Both the position numbers and the translations under genes were made by a program. Below are positions 19,416-30,396 of a stretch of 64,000 nt of DNA, one piece after another (position 1 is the first letter of the stretch; every line of letters starts with the position of its first letter). The stretch is taken from NCBI GenBank assembly GCA_002701845.1, contig NZXG01000024.1, positions 1 through 64,000 of the forward strand. The letters are read 5' to 3'. Under the pieces are notes generated by a model. That model was not told the origin of the DNA and did not search any database. It saw only the letters and a list, made by a program, of their open reading frames with translations. Source of the stretch: Pseudomonadales bacterium. Its GTDB lineage: Bacteria > Pseudomonadota > Gammaproteobacteria > Pseudomonadales > Ketobacteraceae.

Positions 19416-19917
19416 CGCGATTGGGCGTCAGGTTCCGATTCACCGCTTTGGGCAGTACCAGAGTGCGGGTGTTGGACAGGCTGTCATGCCAGCTGTCTCC
19501 GCTGGCGCTGATGACCACCCACAGATAGCCCAGGCCAAAACAACCCAGGGACAGCAGAGAAATCAAATAGCGGCTCAGGCACTGACCCAGGGTCAGGGGG
19601 CGGCCATCCAGCCGCGCGTCCACCACCTGGATGCGCCAGGCGCGCATGCCCAGGGTCTGGCCGCCGTGGGTCCAGAACCAGTAGTAAAACAGAAAGGTGC
19701 CCAGCAGCAGTAATGGCAGCAGGGTCAGCTGTAAATCCAGGCTGCTGCGCTCCGTATCGACACCCGCCGCCGCCAGGTACAGTACCGCGATCAAAAACCA
19801 CAGCGCCAGCACGATCAGGCCATCATATACCATGGAGGCCAGGCGCCGTGGCAGGCCGGCGGCGGGAAAATCGACGTAGCTGATAGTCGGGTCTGTCGGG
19901 GGTTTTGGATTGGCCAT
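19384..19917 (-). CDS. RDD-family membrane protein
   Basis: This 177-residue protein has the RDD domain: GLPRRLASMVYDGLIVLALW (the R and D of the first helix), then the YYWFWTHGGQTLGMRAWRIQV motif and a third/fourth helix pair with DSWHDSLSNT near the end. RDD proteins are small membrane proteins, some linked to ion exchange or transport, but mostly without a known role. The 3' end overlaps lptG by 32 bases on the opposite strand. The tRNA-Leu gene lies just upstream on the same strand. Confidence 0.85.
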   Translation of the reverse strand: MANPKPPTDPTISYVDFPAAGLPRRLASMVYDGLIVLALWFLIAVLYLAAAGVDTERSSLDLQLTLLPLLLLGTFLFYYWFWTHGGQTLGMRAWRIQVVDARLDGRPLTLGQCLSRYLISLLSLGCFGLGYLWVVISASGDSWHDSLSNTRTLVLPKAVNRNLTPNRAKPVSTDKRR

Positions 19918-19932
19918 GAAATTCGTCGGGAG

Positions 19933-20019
19933 TGGTGCCTAGGGAGAGAATCGAACTCTCACTCTGTTGCCAGAACCGGATTTTGAATCCGGCGCGTCTA
20001 CCAGTTCCGCCACCTAGGC
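19933..20019 (-). tRNA. tRNA-Leu (anticodon CAA)
   Basis: This is an 87-base class II tRNA on the minus strand. The acceptor stem gcctagg (5') pairs with cctaggc, followed by A and an encoded CCA (19933-19935). The anticodon arm ccgga-ttcaaaa-tccgg gives anticodon CAA, which reads UUG. A T-arm with gttcgattc and a long variable arm, as expected for leucine, are visible. Nothing else is present between it and queA apart from a promoter. Confidence 0.95.
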
Positions 20020-20133
20020 ACAAGGTCTCGATTTGCAGAGCGGGGATTATAACAGTGGCAGGTTGTGCGTCAACAAAAGCCCGTGTGGGGCAAAATGGGG
20101 GCCTCAGGCCGGGACTGGGGCGCTGGCGGAGAA

Positions 20134-20162
20134 TTTATCGTCGCGTCATAAACCGGTATAAT
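20134..20162 (+). promoter_or_regulatory. Probable queA promoter
   Basis: A perfect TATAAT (20157-20162) is followed by cgccgccc. A weak -35 (tttatc, 20134-20139) lies 17 bases upstream. The -10 is 34 bases before the queA ATG. The GC-rich discriminator is shared with the ndk, hisS and guaB promoters. Confidence 0.55.
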
Positions 20163-20196
20163 CGCCGCCCCTTTGCCAGCGCCGACCCCGAGGCCC

Positions 20197-22340
<2,144 letters not shown>

Positions 22341-22361
22341 TGTCATCAATTTGAGGTACAT

Positions 22362-22697
22362 ATGAGTTTCTTTATTGCAGACGCCATGGCCGAACCCGGT
22401 GCCGCCGCCGCCCAGCAGGGTAACCCAATGACGTTCTGGGGCATGCTGATCATCATGGTGGCAATCTTTTATTTTATGATCATCCGCCCCCAGTCCAAGC
22501 GTAATAAAATGCATAAGGAGCTCATGGAGGGATTGTCCAAGGGGGATGAAGTGGTGCTCTCCGGCGGCATGATGGGCAAGGTTACCAAAGTCACCGAAGA
22601 ATATGTGGTGGTGGAAGTGGCCAACAATACGGAAATTTCCTTCCAGAAAGCGGCGGTGACCGCCACGCTGCCCAAAGGCACCTTGAAAGGTATTTGA
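22362..22697 (+). CDS. yajC: Sec translocon accessory protein YajC
   Basis: This 111-residue protein has one membrane helix (about 23-42, MTFWGMLIIMVAIFYFMIIRPQ) and a cytosolic domain with KGDEVVLSGGMMGKV, the standard YajC pattern. It binds SecDF and the holotranslocon. The ATG has gagg six bases upstream. The stop region runs into a set of short repeats that fill the gap before secD. Confidence 0.95.
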   Translation: MSFFIADAMAEPGAAAAQQGNPMTFWGMLIIMVAIFYFMIIRPQSKRNKMHKELMEGLSKGDEVVLSGGMMGKVTKVTEEYVVVEVANNTEISFQKAAVTATLPKGTLKGI

Positions 22698-22775
22698 ATA
22701 AAGGTATCCGAAAAAGGTGTCTGAAAAAGGCAACTGAATGAAAAAGGTATCTGAAGTATCTGAAAAAGGTGCCTG
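22685..22775 (+). repeat. Decayed tandem 13-mer repeats between yajC and secD
   Basis: Five to six imperfect copies of aaaaaggtatctg run from the last codons of yajC to about 22775 (aaaggtatttg, aaaggtatccg, aaaaaggtgtctg, aaaaaggcaactg, aaaaaggtatctg, aaaaaggtgcctg). The period is 11-17 bases, so the reading frame is not kept. Each copy contains an aagg ribosome-binding-like core. A 13-codon frame begins with the ATG at 22738 and ends with TAA at 22777-22779. Confidence 0.7.
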
Positions 22776-22856
22776 GTAACCAGATAACAGAAACACCGCC
22801 ACGCGGCCTCAGGGACGGGGCGCAGGTGCGATCCGGAACAACAATAGGGTTTCCCC

Positions 22857-24722
22857 ATGAACAAATACCCGCTGTGGAAAAACCTGCTGGTGCTGGTGGT
22901 GGCCGTGTTCGGCATCCTCTATGCGCTGCCCAATCTCTACCCTGATGATCCCGCACTGCAGATCACCGCCAACAAGGCCGGGGCGGCCACCGAGCAGGCG
23001 GTGCTGGACCGGGCCCTTGGTGCCCTGGAGCAGGCCGAAATTCCCGTCAAACGCTCGGAACTGCTGGAGGATTCGGCGCTGATCCGGTTCCGCGACGTGG
23101 ATCACCAGATCAACGCCAAGGACGTGGTACAGAACGCAGTGGGCGAGGACTACGTGGTGGCCATGAACCTGGCCCCCAACACCCCGGACTGGCTGGCCGC
23201 CATGGGAGCCGGGCCTATCAAACTGGGGCTGGATCTGCGGGGTGGGGTGCACTTTCTGATGGAAGTGGATATGGCCAAGGCCACCGAGAACCGGCTGACC
23301 AACACCCTCAACAGCATTCGTGACCGTCTGCGGGAAGAGCGCATCCGTTACAAGCGTGCCAGCCTGGAGGAGGGCCAGATCCGCCTCAGTTTTGCCAAGG
23401 CGGAACAGGTGGACCAGGCCCGTGGCATTTTGCGTCAGGAGTTTCGCGAATACCTGGTGCAGGAGGAGCAGGCGGACAATGTGACCACCCTGTTGCTCAG
23501 CCTGACCGAAGAGGCCGAGCGCGAAATCAAGGATTACGCCATCAGCCAGAACCTCACCAGTCTGCGCAATCGGGTTAATGAGTTGGGGGTGGCGGAGCCG
23601 GTGGTGCAGCGCCAGGGGGCCGAGCGGATTGTGATTCAGCTGCCGGGGATCCAGGATACGGCGGAGGCAAAACGCATTATCGGCCGTGCCGCCAACCTGG
23701 AGTTCAGAATGGTGGACTGGGAAAACGACCCCATGGCCACCAGCCGGGCGCCGGTGGACGCCGAATTCCTGCCCATGCGCGGCACCGGTCAGCGGGTGTT
23801 ATTGAAGCGGGATGTGATCGTCACCGGGGATCGGGTGATCGGTGCCAGTACCGGCTACGATGAAAACGGCCGGCCCCAGGTGAATATTGAACTGGACAGC
23901 GTGGGCGGCAAGCGCATGTTGCGCACCACCAGCAAACACGTCAAAGATTCCATGGCGGTGGTGTTCATTGAGCTGGAGCCGGAAAAGCGTACCGTAATGG
24001 AAGGTGGTGAAGAGGTGGAGAAAATCTTCACCAAGGAAACCCGGGAAGTGATCAACGTGGCCACTATTCAGTCCGCCCTGGGTAACAACTTCCGCATCAC
24101 CGGCCTGGACAGCCCGGCGGAGGCCAAGGAACTGGCTCTGTTGCTGCGGGCCGGGGCACTGGCGGCCCCCATGTATTTTGTGGAGGAGCGCACGGTGGGG
24201 CCGAGCCTGGGGCAACAGAATATCGAAGCCGGGTTGCTGTCGCTGGTGGTGGGCTTCGGGCTGGTGCTGTTGTTTATGATCGGCTATTACAAGGTGTTTG
24301 GCCTGATCGCCAACCTGGCGTTGATTTTTAACCTGCTGCTGCTGGTGGCGTTCATGTCCATTATTCCCGGTGCCACGCTGTCACTGCCGGGGATGGCGGG
24401 CATCGTGCTGACCGTGGGTATGGCGGTGGACGCCAATGTGTTGATCTTCGCCCGCATCCGCGAGGAGATCAGTAATGGAATTACCCCCCACGCCGCCATC
24501 AATGCAGGCTACGACCGGGCCTTTTTGACCATTCTGGATGCCAATATCACCACTCTGCTGGTGGGGCTGGTATTGTTCGCCTTCGGCTCCGGGCCGGTGA
24601 AAGGCTTTGCGGTGACGCTGTCCATCGGCATCCTCACCTCCATGTTCACCGCCATCGTCGGTACCCGCGCCATTGTCAATCTGGTGTATGGTGGCCGGCC
24701 ATTGCAGAAGCTGAGTATTTAG
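22857..24722 (+). CDS. secD: Protein translocase subunit SecD
   Basis: This 621-residue inner-membrane protein uses the proton gradient with SecF to complete protein export. Helix 1 is near residues 8-26, the large periplasmic P1 domain contains GLDLRGGVHFLMEVD (about 122-136), and five C-terminal helices carry GMAVDANVLIFARIREEI, the conserved SecD/RND motif with the proton-relay Asp. It follows yajC after a repeat-filled gap of about 160 bases and precedes secF by nine bases. Confidence 0.97.
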   Translation: MNKYPLWKNLLVLVVAVFGILYALPNLYPDDPALQITANKAGAATEQAVLDRALGALEQAEIPVKRSELLEDSALIRFRDVDHQINAKDVVQNAVGEDYVVAMNLAPNTPDWLAAMGAGPIKLGLDLRGGVHFLMEVDMAKATENRLTNTLNSIRDRLREERIRYKRASLEEGQIRLSFAKAEQVDQARGILRQEFREYLVQEEQADNVTTLLLSLTEEAEREIKDYAISQNLTSLRNRVNELGVAEPVVQRQGAERIVIQLPGIQDTAEAKRIIGRAANLEFRMVDWENDPMATSRAPVDAEFLPMRGTGQRVLLKRDVIVTGDRVIGASTGYDENGRPQVNIELDSVGGKRMLRTTSKHVKDSMAVVFIELEPEKRTVMEGGEEVEKIFTKETREVINVATIQSALGNNFRITGLDSPAEAKELALLLRAGALAAPMYFVEERTVGPSLGQQNIEAGLLSLVVGFGLVLLFMIGYYKVFGLIANLALIFNLLLLVAFMSIIPGATLSLPGMAGIVLTVGMAVDANVLIFARIREEISNGITPHAAINAGYDRAFLTILDANITTLLVGLVLFAFGSGPVKGFAVTLSIGILTSMFTAIVGTRAIVNLVYGGRPLQKLSI

Positions 24723-24731
24723 GAGGGCGCC

Positions 24732-25649
24732 ATGCTGAGTAATTCCCGATTTAATTTTATGGGCCCCCGCAAGTGGCTGGGGCTGGTATCCATCGCCCTG
24801 GTGATCGGTTCCCTGGTGTCGTTGACCATTAACTTCCTTAATTTGGGACTGGATTTCACCGGCGGTACTCAGATCGAAGTGGAATACCCTCAGGCGGCCC
24901 AGTTGCCCGCCATTCGCCAGGCGCTGGAGGACAGCGCCTTTGGTGAGGCCAGCGTGCAGCATTTTGGCCGGCCGGAAGAAGTGTTGGTGCGGGTGCCGCC
25001 GGTGGCTGGCGAGGACAAAGACAAAGTCGGTGATCAGGTGTTGACCATTTTGCAGAATCAGACCCCTGGCGTACTGCTGAAGCGGGTGGAGTTTGTGGGG
25101 CCCCAGGTGGGCGAGGAGCTGCGGGACAAAAGCGGGGTGGCGCTGATTATCGCCCTGGGGCTGATGCTCATTTATGTCACCCTTCGGTTCCGCTTCAAGT
25201 TTGCCGTGGGCGCCGTGGTGGCGCTGTTCCACGATGTGATTATCGTGCTGGGGTTTTTCTCGGTGAGCCAGCTTAATTTCGACCTCACCGCCCTGGCGGC
25301 GCTGTTGGCGGTGATCGGCTACTCCCTTAACGACACCATCGTGGTGTCCGACCGGGTGCGGGAAAATTTTCGCAAGGACCGTTCCGGCACGCCGGTAGAC
25401 ATCATTAACGATTCCCTGAACCAGACGCTCTCCCGGACGCTGATGACCTCATTCACCACGCTGCTGGTGCTGTTTGCCCTGGCCGTTCTGGGTGGGGAGT
25501 TGATCTATGCGTTCTCGCTGGCTTTGGTCGTGGGGATTGTGGTGGGTACCTATTCGTCGATCTATGTGGCCAGTAATCTGTTGCTGGTGCAGAACATCAG
25601 CCGGGAGGATTTTCTGGAAGTGGAGCAGGTCCAGGACGATATGCCCTAG
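24732..25649 (+). CDS. secF: Protein translocase subunit SecF
   Basis: The partner of SecD has 305 residues and six membrane helices. GLDFTGGTQIEVEY after helix 1 and GYSLNDTIVVSDRVRENF in the helical bundle are the family signatures. A strong aggaggg lies before the ATG. A rho-independent terminator follows 30 bases after the stop and closes the queA-tgt-yajC-secDF unit. Confidence 0.97.
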   Translation: MLSNSRFNFMGPRKWLGLVSIALVIGSLVSLTINFLNLGLDFTGGTQIEVEYPQAAQLPAIRQALEDSAFGEASVQHFGRPEEVLVRVPPVAGEDKDKVGDQVLTILQNQTPGVLLKRVEFVGPQVGEELRDKSGVALIIALGLMLIYVTLRFRFKFAVGAVVALFHDVIIVLGFFSVSQLNFDLTALAALLAVIGYSLNDTIVVSDRVRENFRKDRSGTPVDIINDSLNQTLSRTLMTSFTTLLVLFALAVLGGELIYAFSLALVVGIVVGTYSSIYVASNLLLVQNISREDFLEVEQVQDDMP

Positions 25650-25681
25650 CGGACAGGGAGCCATGAGCATCATTCAGCCAC

Positions 25682-25710
25682 AAAAAAGCCAGCATATAGC
25701 TGGCTTTTTT
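25682..25710. terminator. Bidirectional terminator after secF
   Basis: A 12-base stem aaaaaagccagc (25682-25693) pairs with gctggctttttt (25699-25710) around a five-base loop. The A/T flanks make it active on both strands, so it can end both the secDF transcript and the minus-strand transcript of the small gene and suhB. Confidence 0.9.
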
Positions 25711-25733
25711 GGCTGTGCTGAGGAGGAATCCGG

Positions 25734-25859
25734 TTACGGCCGGCGCTCGGATTCCCGTACTGGAATCGGTCGCAGTTCCGGGGTTTGATCCCGGGTCAGG
25801 CTCAGGGCCAGGGACTCGAACAGGGCCGTCAGGGCGTCTTTGAATGCTTGCCAGTTCAT
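25734..25859 (-). CDS. Small hypothetical protein (41 aa)
   Basis: A short frame starts with the ATG at 25859 and ends with TAA at 25734-25736. It has a gagggag ribosome binding site nine bases upstream. The predicted 41-residue product begins MNWQAFKDALTALFESLALS, which can form one amphipathic helix, and ends in a Pro/Arg/Glu-rich tail. It lies between suhB (same strand, 84 bases upstream) and the secF terminator, which would end its transcript neatly. No family is recognised. The ribosome binding site, terminator and helix pattern support it as real. Confidence 0.55.
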   Translation of the reverse strand: MNWQAFKDALTALFESLALSLTRDQTPELRPIPVRESERRP

Positions 25860-25943
25860 AGTGAAAAACTCCCTCTTGATGGACGGCCACTCCAGCCGCG
25901 CTGTCTGTCATTACAGTGGAGTTTTCAGTATAGCGAATTTTTC

Positions 25944-26741
25944 CTATTTGGGCAGGTGGGGGTGGATTGTCTGCAACATCGCCTTAAACAATTTAGGTGG
26001 AGCGCACACCACATCACCGGTTTGCAGATGATCGAGCCCGCCCCTGGGGTCGCCGATCAGGCCCCCGGCCTCCGTTACCAGCAGGGCCCCGGCGGCCATA
26101 TCCCATTCCGACAACCCGAACTCCCAGAAGCCGTCGTAACGGCCGGCGGCCACGTAGGCCAGATCCAGGGCGGCGGCGCCGGCCCGGCGGATGCCCGCGG
26201 TGGTGCCGGTAAAGTCCCGGAACATCCTCAGGTAGGGATCCAGCATGGGTTGTTGATCGGGCCGGAACGGAAATCCGGTGGCGAGCAGGGCGCCATCCAG
26301 TTTCTGCCGGTTACTGACCCGGATGCGGCGGCCATTCAATTGCGCGCCACGGCCCCGGGCGGCGGTGAACTCTTCTTTGCTGACTGGATTGATCACCACC
26401 GCCACCTCCAGCTGACCCTTCACCCGCAGGCCAATGGAAATGGCAAACTGGGGTATGCCATGGATAAAATTGGTGGTGCCGTCCAGGGGATCGATCACCC
26501 AGACGTGATCCTTGTCAGCGCCCTCCAGCAAGCCGTATTCCTCCCCCAGAAAGCTGTGGGCCGGGTACCGTTTGCGCAGACCTTCAATAATGCGCTCCTC
26601 GGAGGCCTTGTCCACCCGGGTGACGAAATCATTCCGGCCTTTGGCTTCCACCTCCACCGCCTCTACCTGCTCATAGGCTTTGTAAATCATATCGGCGGTG
26701 GTGCGGGCCACCCCCAGGGCGGTATTCAGCATGGGATGCAT
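25944..26741 (-). CDS. suhB: Inositol-1-monophosphatase / Nus factor SuhB
   Basis: This 265-residue member of the inositol monophosphatase family starts at the ATG at 26741 (MHPMLNTALGVAR), which has agaggaag just upstream; the open frame extends further but without homology. The metal-binding motifs are GEEYG (first Glu), WVIDPLDGTTNF (DPxDGT) and WDMAAGALLVTEAGG. In gammaproteobacteria SuhB also supports rRNA antitermination and ribosome assembly. It is divergent from trmJ, as in Pseudomonas. Confidence 0.95.
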   Translation of the reverse strand: MHPMLNTALGVARTTADMIYKAYEQVEAVEVEAKGRNDFVTRVDKASEERIIEGLRKRYPAHSFLGEEYGLLEGADKDHVWVIDPLDGTTNFIHGIPQFAISIGLRVKGQLEVAVVINPVSKEEFTAARGRGAQLNGRRIRVSNRQKLDGALLATGFPFRPDQQPMLDPYLRMFRDFTGTTAGIRRAGAAALDLAYVAAGRYDGFWEFGLSEWDMAAGALLVTEAGGLIGDPRGGLDHLQTGDVVCAPPKLFKAMLQTIHPHLPK

Positions 26742-26941
26742 GTCGGCTTCCTCTGGCTTGTCAGGCACATGGCTTGTCAGGCGTAATGTCAAAGAACACA
26801 CAGGGTCACTGTGGCGCCGAATGATAGCAGAAAGCGTCCGCCACATTGAGTAAAATCTGGTACCATCAGGCCCCTTTTTACGGGCCCATTTTTTCCGGGC
26901 CCCGTCGGGCTTCGGCTTCGACATTTGTGGATTGGTTGGTT

Positions 26942-27703
26942 ATGAATTTACTTGATCGCATTCGCGTTGTTTTGATCAACACCAGTGACTCCGGCAACAT
27001 CGGCGCGGCGGCCCGGGCCATGAAAACCATGGGCTTGAGTGATCTGGTGCTGGTGGATCCGGAAGAGTTTCCCACCGCTAAGGCCACCGCCCGCGCCTCC
27101 GGAGCGGCGGATGTACTGCACCAGGCGCAGGTGGTGGAGACGCTGGATCAGGCCCTTGCCGACCGGCAGCTGGTGTTCGGCACCAGCGCCCGCATGCGCA
27201 CCATCCCCTGGCCGGTGATGAGCCCACGGGAAGCGGTACGGATTGTCGAAAACGAACCGAAAGATGCGAGTATTGCCATTGTTTTTGGCAGAGAAGACGC
27301 TGGCCTCAGCAACGAGGAACTGCGACGCTGTCACTACCATATCTGCATTCCTGGCAACGAGGCGTATCCGGTGTTGAACGTGGCCTCTGCGGTACAGGTC
27401 ATCTGCTATGAAATGCGCCTGGCGGCGCTGGCGTCTCAGGCCGCGGCAACACCCCGGGGGCCGGTGATGCCCCTGCAAATACCCGATTGGGATGAGCCCC
27501 TGGCATCGGCGGAGGATATGGAGCGGTTTTTGACCCATTTTGAGCAGACTCTGCTGGATATCGGCTTTTTTGACCCCGCCAACCCCAAGCAGCTTATGAC
27601 CCGGGCCCGGCGCCTGTTCATGCGCACTCGGATGGACCGCTTGGAAATGAACCTCATGCGTGGTGTACTGTCCACAGTACAGAAGCGCGTTAAGGGACAG
27701 TAA
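26942..27703 (+). CDS. trmJ: tRNA (cytidine/uridine-2'-O-)-methyltransferase TrmJ
   Basis: This 253-residue SPOUT methyltransferase modifies position 32 of tRNA. It is taken from the ATG at 26942 ([21 protein letters not shown]). The SpoU blocks are [27 protein letters not shown] and [16 protein letters not shown], the knotted SAM-binding region. The C-terminal 80 residues form the helical extension typical of TrmJ. The preceding open frame (from 26846) has no family support. cysE follows after 11 bases. Confidence 0.95.
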   Translation: MNLLDRIRVVLINTSDSGNIGAAARAMKTMGLSDLVLVDPEEFPTAKATARASGAADVLHQAQVVETLDQALADRQLVFGTSARMRTIPWPVMSPREAVRIVENEPKDASIAIVFGREDAGLSNEELRRCHYHICIPGNEAYPVLNVASAVQVICYEMRLAALASQAAATPRGPVMPLQIPDWDEPLASAEDMERFLTHFEQTLLDIGFFDPANPKQLMTRARRLFMRTRMDRLEMNLMRGVLSTVQKRVKGQ

Positions 27704-27714
27704 GGACCCGGATT

Positions 27715-28509
27715 ATGTTCGAAGGTATACGCGAAGATATTCAGTCGGTGTTCCACCGCGATCCGGCGGCCCGCAACAGTGTGGAGGTGCTGCTCAACTA
27801 TCCGGGGCTGCACGCTGTCATTTTGCACCGGCTGGCCCACTGGCTCTGGCGCCGGGAGCTGAAACTGCTGGCGCGGATGGTGTCCAATTTCTCCCGCTGG
27901 CTCACCGGTATCGAGATTCATCCCGGCGCCACCCTCGGCCGGCGCTTCTTTATCGATCACGGTATGGGGGTGGTCATCGGCGAAACCGCTGAGGTGGGGG
28001 ACGACGTCACCATTTATCATGGGGTCACCCTGGGTGGCACCACCTGGAATAAAGGCAAGCGTCATCCCTCCCTGGGCAATAACGTAGTGGTGGGAGCCGG
28101 CGCCAAGGTGCTGGGCCCGGTGAGCATCGGTGAAAACGCCCGGGTGGGGTCCAATGCCGTGGTGACCAAAGACGTGCCGGCCGGCGCCACAGTGGTGGGT
28201 ATCCCCGGCCGGGTAATCTGCAAGCAGGACGACAAGGACTGCCAGAAGGAGCAACAGCGGCAGGCCATGGCCTCGAAGATCGGGTTTGACGCCTACGGCA
28301 TGACCCCGGATATGCCGGATCCCATTGTCCAGTCCATGAAGAACATGCTCGATCACATGCACGCGGTGGATGAGAAAGTGAATGCCATCAGCCAGGCGCT
28401 GGAGGCCATGGGTACCGACTGCGGTCGTTCCCTGCCGGAAATTAAAGACGATTTACTGGATGACGAGGCGGCGACGGAACCTGAGGCGGCCTCAACAAAA
28501 GTTGACTAA
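27715..28509 (+). CDS. cysE: Serine O-acetyltransferase
   Basis: CysE makes O-acetylserine from serine and acetyl-CoA, the committed step of cysteine synthesis. The 264-residue protein has a short N-terminal helical region, then a left-handed beta-helix of hexapeptides (about 65-165: [47 protein letters not shown]). It ends with about 90 residues of polar helical tail not needed for catalysis. It resembles the shorter EpsC/CysE type. It sits between trmJ and iscR, and its stop codon lies inside the IscR operator. The next two genes use cysteine as sulfur donor, so the order is functional. Confidence 0.95.
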   Translation: MFEGIREDIQSVFHRDPAARNSVEVLLNYPGLHAVILHRLAHWLWRRELKLLARMVSNFSRWLTGIEIHPGATLGRRFFIDHGMGVVIGETAEVGDDVTIYHGVTLGGTTWNKGKRHPSLGNNVVVGAGAKVLGPVSIGENARVGSNAVVTKDVPAGATVVGIPGRVICKQDDKDCQKEQQRQAMASKIGFDAYGMTPDMPDPIVQSMKNMLDHMHAVDEKVNAISQALEAMGTDCGRSLPEIKDDLLDDEAATEPEAASTKVD

Positions 28510-28522
28510 AATAGTCGGTTAT
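28498..28522 (+). promoter_or_regulatory. IscR type 1 binding site in the iscR promoter
   Basis: By hand alignment, 23 of 25 positions fit the type 1 [2Fe-2S]-IscR consensus, with the GACT and AGTC half-site cores at 28504-28507 and 28513-28516. The site overlaps the -35 and spacer of the iscR promoter and the stop codon of cysE. This matches negative autoregulation of iscR by its holo form. Confidence 0.8.
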
Positions 28523-28530
28523 TGCACAAT
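28502..28530 (+). promoter_or_regulatory. iscR promoter
   Basis: A -35 TTGACT (28502-28507) and a -10 CACAAT (28525-28530) are separated by 17 bases. The distance to the iscR ATG is 57 bases. The operator for IscR covers the -35. Confidence 0.7.
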
Positions 28531-28586
28531 GGACAGTGCGGGGCCATCTTACTGATGGCCCTCGGCAACTCTGGAGGCCCAACACC

Positions 28587-29084
28587 ATGAAACTGACCAC
28601 GAAAGGTCGTTATGCAGTCACGGCAATGCTGGATCTGGCGCTCCATGCGAAAAGCGGGCCTGTGAGCCTGGCGGATATTTCTGAACGTCAGGGTATTTCC
28701 ATTTCCTATCTTGAGCAGCTGTTCGCCAAGCTGCGAAAAAACGATCTGGTGTCCAGTGTCCGCGGACCCGGAGGCGGCTATCGGTTAAGTCGCAGTGCCG
28801 GTGATCTGTACGTGGCGCAAATAATTGATGCGGTGGATGAAAAAGTGGATGTGACCCGCTGCCACGGCAGCGGCGACTGCCAGGACGGCGAGACCTGTCT
28901 GACCCATGAATTGTGGCAGGACCTGAGTCGGCAACTGCACGATTTCCTTTCCGGTATCAGCCTGGGTAACTTGGTGGATCGCCAGGAAATCCGTCAGGTG
29001 GCGGAGCGCCAGGACAAATACCAGCAAGACCGCGAGAAGCAGGGGGCGGAGTCCGCGCGGCTGCCGCTGCGGGAAGCCAACTGA
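28587..29084 (+). CDS. iscR: Fe-S cluster regulator IscR
   Basis: This 165-residue Rrf2-type repressor starts at the ATG at 28587 ([20 protein letters not shown]), which has tggagg ten bases upstream. The winged helix covers residues 1-65. The cluster ligands Cys92, Cys98, Cys104 and His107 sit in [17 protein letters not shown], at the same numbers as in E. coli. The C-terminal tail is polar and extended. It senses Fe-S demand and controls its own promoter through the site at the cysE stop. Confidence 0.97.
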   Translation: MKLTTKGRYAVTAMLDLALHAKSGPVSLADISERQGISISYLEQLFAKLRKNDLVSSVRGPGGGYRLSRSAGDLYVAQIIDAVDEKVDVTRCHGSGDCQDGETCLTHELWQDLSRQLHDFLSGISLGNLVDRQEIRQVAERQDKYQQDREKQGAESARLPLREAN

Positions 29085-29096
29085 TCGCTAGGGTCA

Positions 29097-29121
29097 CGGC
29101 GATCTGAGCGCAGGATCGCCG
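29097..29121 (+). terminator. Hairpin between iscR and iscS (possible attenuator or processing site)
   Basis: cggcgatc (29097-29104) pairs with gatcgccg (29114-29121). The T-run at 29133-29137 is 11 bases away, too far for a strong terminator. It may reduce read-through or guide RNA cleavage between iscR and iscS. Confidence 0.4.
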
Positions 29122-29135
29122 CTGTCCGGGGGTTT

Positions 29136-29165
29136 TTGCTCACCCACCGGCCACTGTCTTATAAT
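29136..29165 (+). promoter_or_regulatory. Candidate iscS promoter
   Basis: A perfect TATAAT (29160-29165) lies 18 bases after a weak TTGCTC (29136-29141), and 37 bases before the iscS ATG. A separate promoter would free iscS partly from iscR control. Confidence 0.45.
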
Positions 29166-29202
29166 TCCCGCCCTGAAACGAACAGCAGAGCTTCATACTC
29201 CC

Positions 29203-30348
29203 ATGCGTCCGATTTATCTGGATTACGCGGCCACAACCCCGGTGGATCCCGAGGTGGCGGCCGTGCTGGCCCACTACCTGACCCTGGACGGGGTATTCGC
29301 CAACCCGGCCTCCCGTTCCCACCTGTATGGATGGCAGGCGGAGGAAGCGGTGGAAACCGCCCGCGGCCAGGTGGCTGCTCTGATCGGCGCCGAAGCCCGG
29401 GAAATTGTCTGGACCTCCGGTGCCACCGAGGCGGATAACCTGGCCATCAAAGGGGTGGTGGCGGCGTATCCGGAACGGGGCCGGCATATCATCACTTCCG
29501 CCATCGAACACAAGGCGGTGCTGGACAGCTGTCGTTATCTGGAAGGTCAGGGGTATCGGGTCACTTATCTGCGGCCGGATGCCCAGGGCCTGATTCAACC
29601 CGAGCAGGTGGCGCAGGCTCTCACCGATGACACCGTGTTGGTGTCCCTGATGCACGTGAACAACGAGCTGGGCACGGTCACCGATATCGAGGTCGTGGCC
29701 GGGATCACCCGCGAACGCGGTGTGCTGTTACACGTGGATGCGGCCCAGAGTCTGGGTAAGTTGCCCCTGGATATGGCGCGGATGCCGGTGGATCTGCTGT
29801 CCCTGTCAGCCCACAAGACCTATGGTCCCAAGGGGGTAGGCGCCCTGTATGTACGGCGCCAGCCGGCGGTACGCTTGGTGCCGCAGATTCACGGTGGCGG
29901 TCACGAGCGGGGTATGCGCTCGGGTACGCTTCCCACCCACCAGATCGTGGCCATGGGCAAGGCCTGCGAGCTGGCGGCGGTGAATCTGCACCAGGAATCC
30001 GCCCGCATTGGCAAGCTGCGGGAACGACTGTGGACCGGTATCGCCAGTCTGGAAGACGTGCATCTCAATGGCCATCCCAGCCAGCGGGTGTGCGGTATCC
30101 TCAACGTGGCTTTTGGCGGGGTGGAAGGGGAAACCCTGATGCTGGCGCTGAATGAGCTGGCGGTGTCCTCCGGCAGCGCCTGTAACTCCGCTACTGTAGC
30201 CCCTTCCTATGTGGTGCAGAGCCTGGGTCTGGATGACCGGCTGGCGCTGGCGGCGGTGCGTTTTTCCCTGGGGCGTTTCACCACCCTGGAGGAAGTGGAT
30301 GCGGCGGTGGCTGTGGTGCGGGATACGGTTTCCCGATTACGGGGGTAG
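29203..30348 (+). CDS. iscS: Cysteine desulfurase IscS-like, lacking C-terminal tail
   Basis: This PLP enzyme takes sulfur from cysteine. The 381-residue protein aligns with IscS from the first residues ([12 protein letters not shown]). PLP Lys205 lies in [14 protein letters not shown], the active-site Cys327 lies in SSGSACNS, and RFSLGRFTT follows near the end. E. coli IscS continues about 23 residues beyond the point where this protein stops (at VSRLRG), and that tail is part of the IscU contact. No iscU, iscA, hscB, hscA or fdx follows; ndk is next. It may serve tRNA thiolation or work with a scaffold encoded elsewhere, so the exact subfamily (IscS versus specialised NifS-like) is not settled. 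Confidence 0.88.
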   Translation: MRPIYLDYAATTPVDPEVAAVLAHYLTLDGVFANPASRSHLYGWQAEEAVETARGQVAALIGAEAREIVWTSGATEADNLAIKGVVAAYPERGRHIITSAIEHKAVLDSCRYLEGQGYRVTYLRPDAQGLIQPEQVAQALTDDTVLVSLMHVNNELGTVTDIEVVAGITRERGVLLHVDAAQSLGKLPLDMARMPVDLLSLSAHKTYGPKGVGALYVRRQPAVRLVPQIHGGGHERGMRSGTLPTHQIVAMGKACELAAVNLHQESARIGKLRERLWTGIASLEDVHLNGHPSQRVCGILNVAFGGVEGETLMLALNELAVSSGSACNSATVAPSYVVQSLGLDDRLALAAVRFSLGRFTTLEEVDAAVAVVRDTVSRLRG

Positions 30349-30396
30349 CGGTCCACTCCCAAACCGCAGCCAGTGGCGGTGGCGTCCGGGATGCGG

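Noticed and set aside
25597-25911. A 104-codon minus-strand frame across the secF terminator
   Set aside because: It contains the terminator hairpin and has no homology. The 41-codon frame inside the same region has a good ribosome binding site instead.
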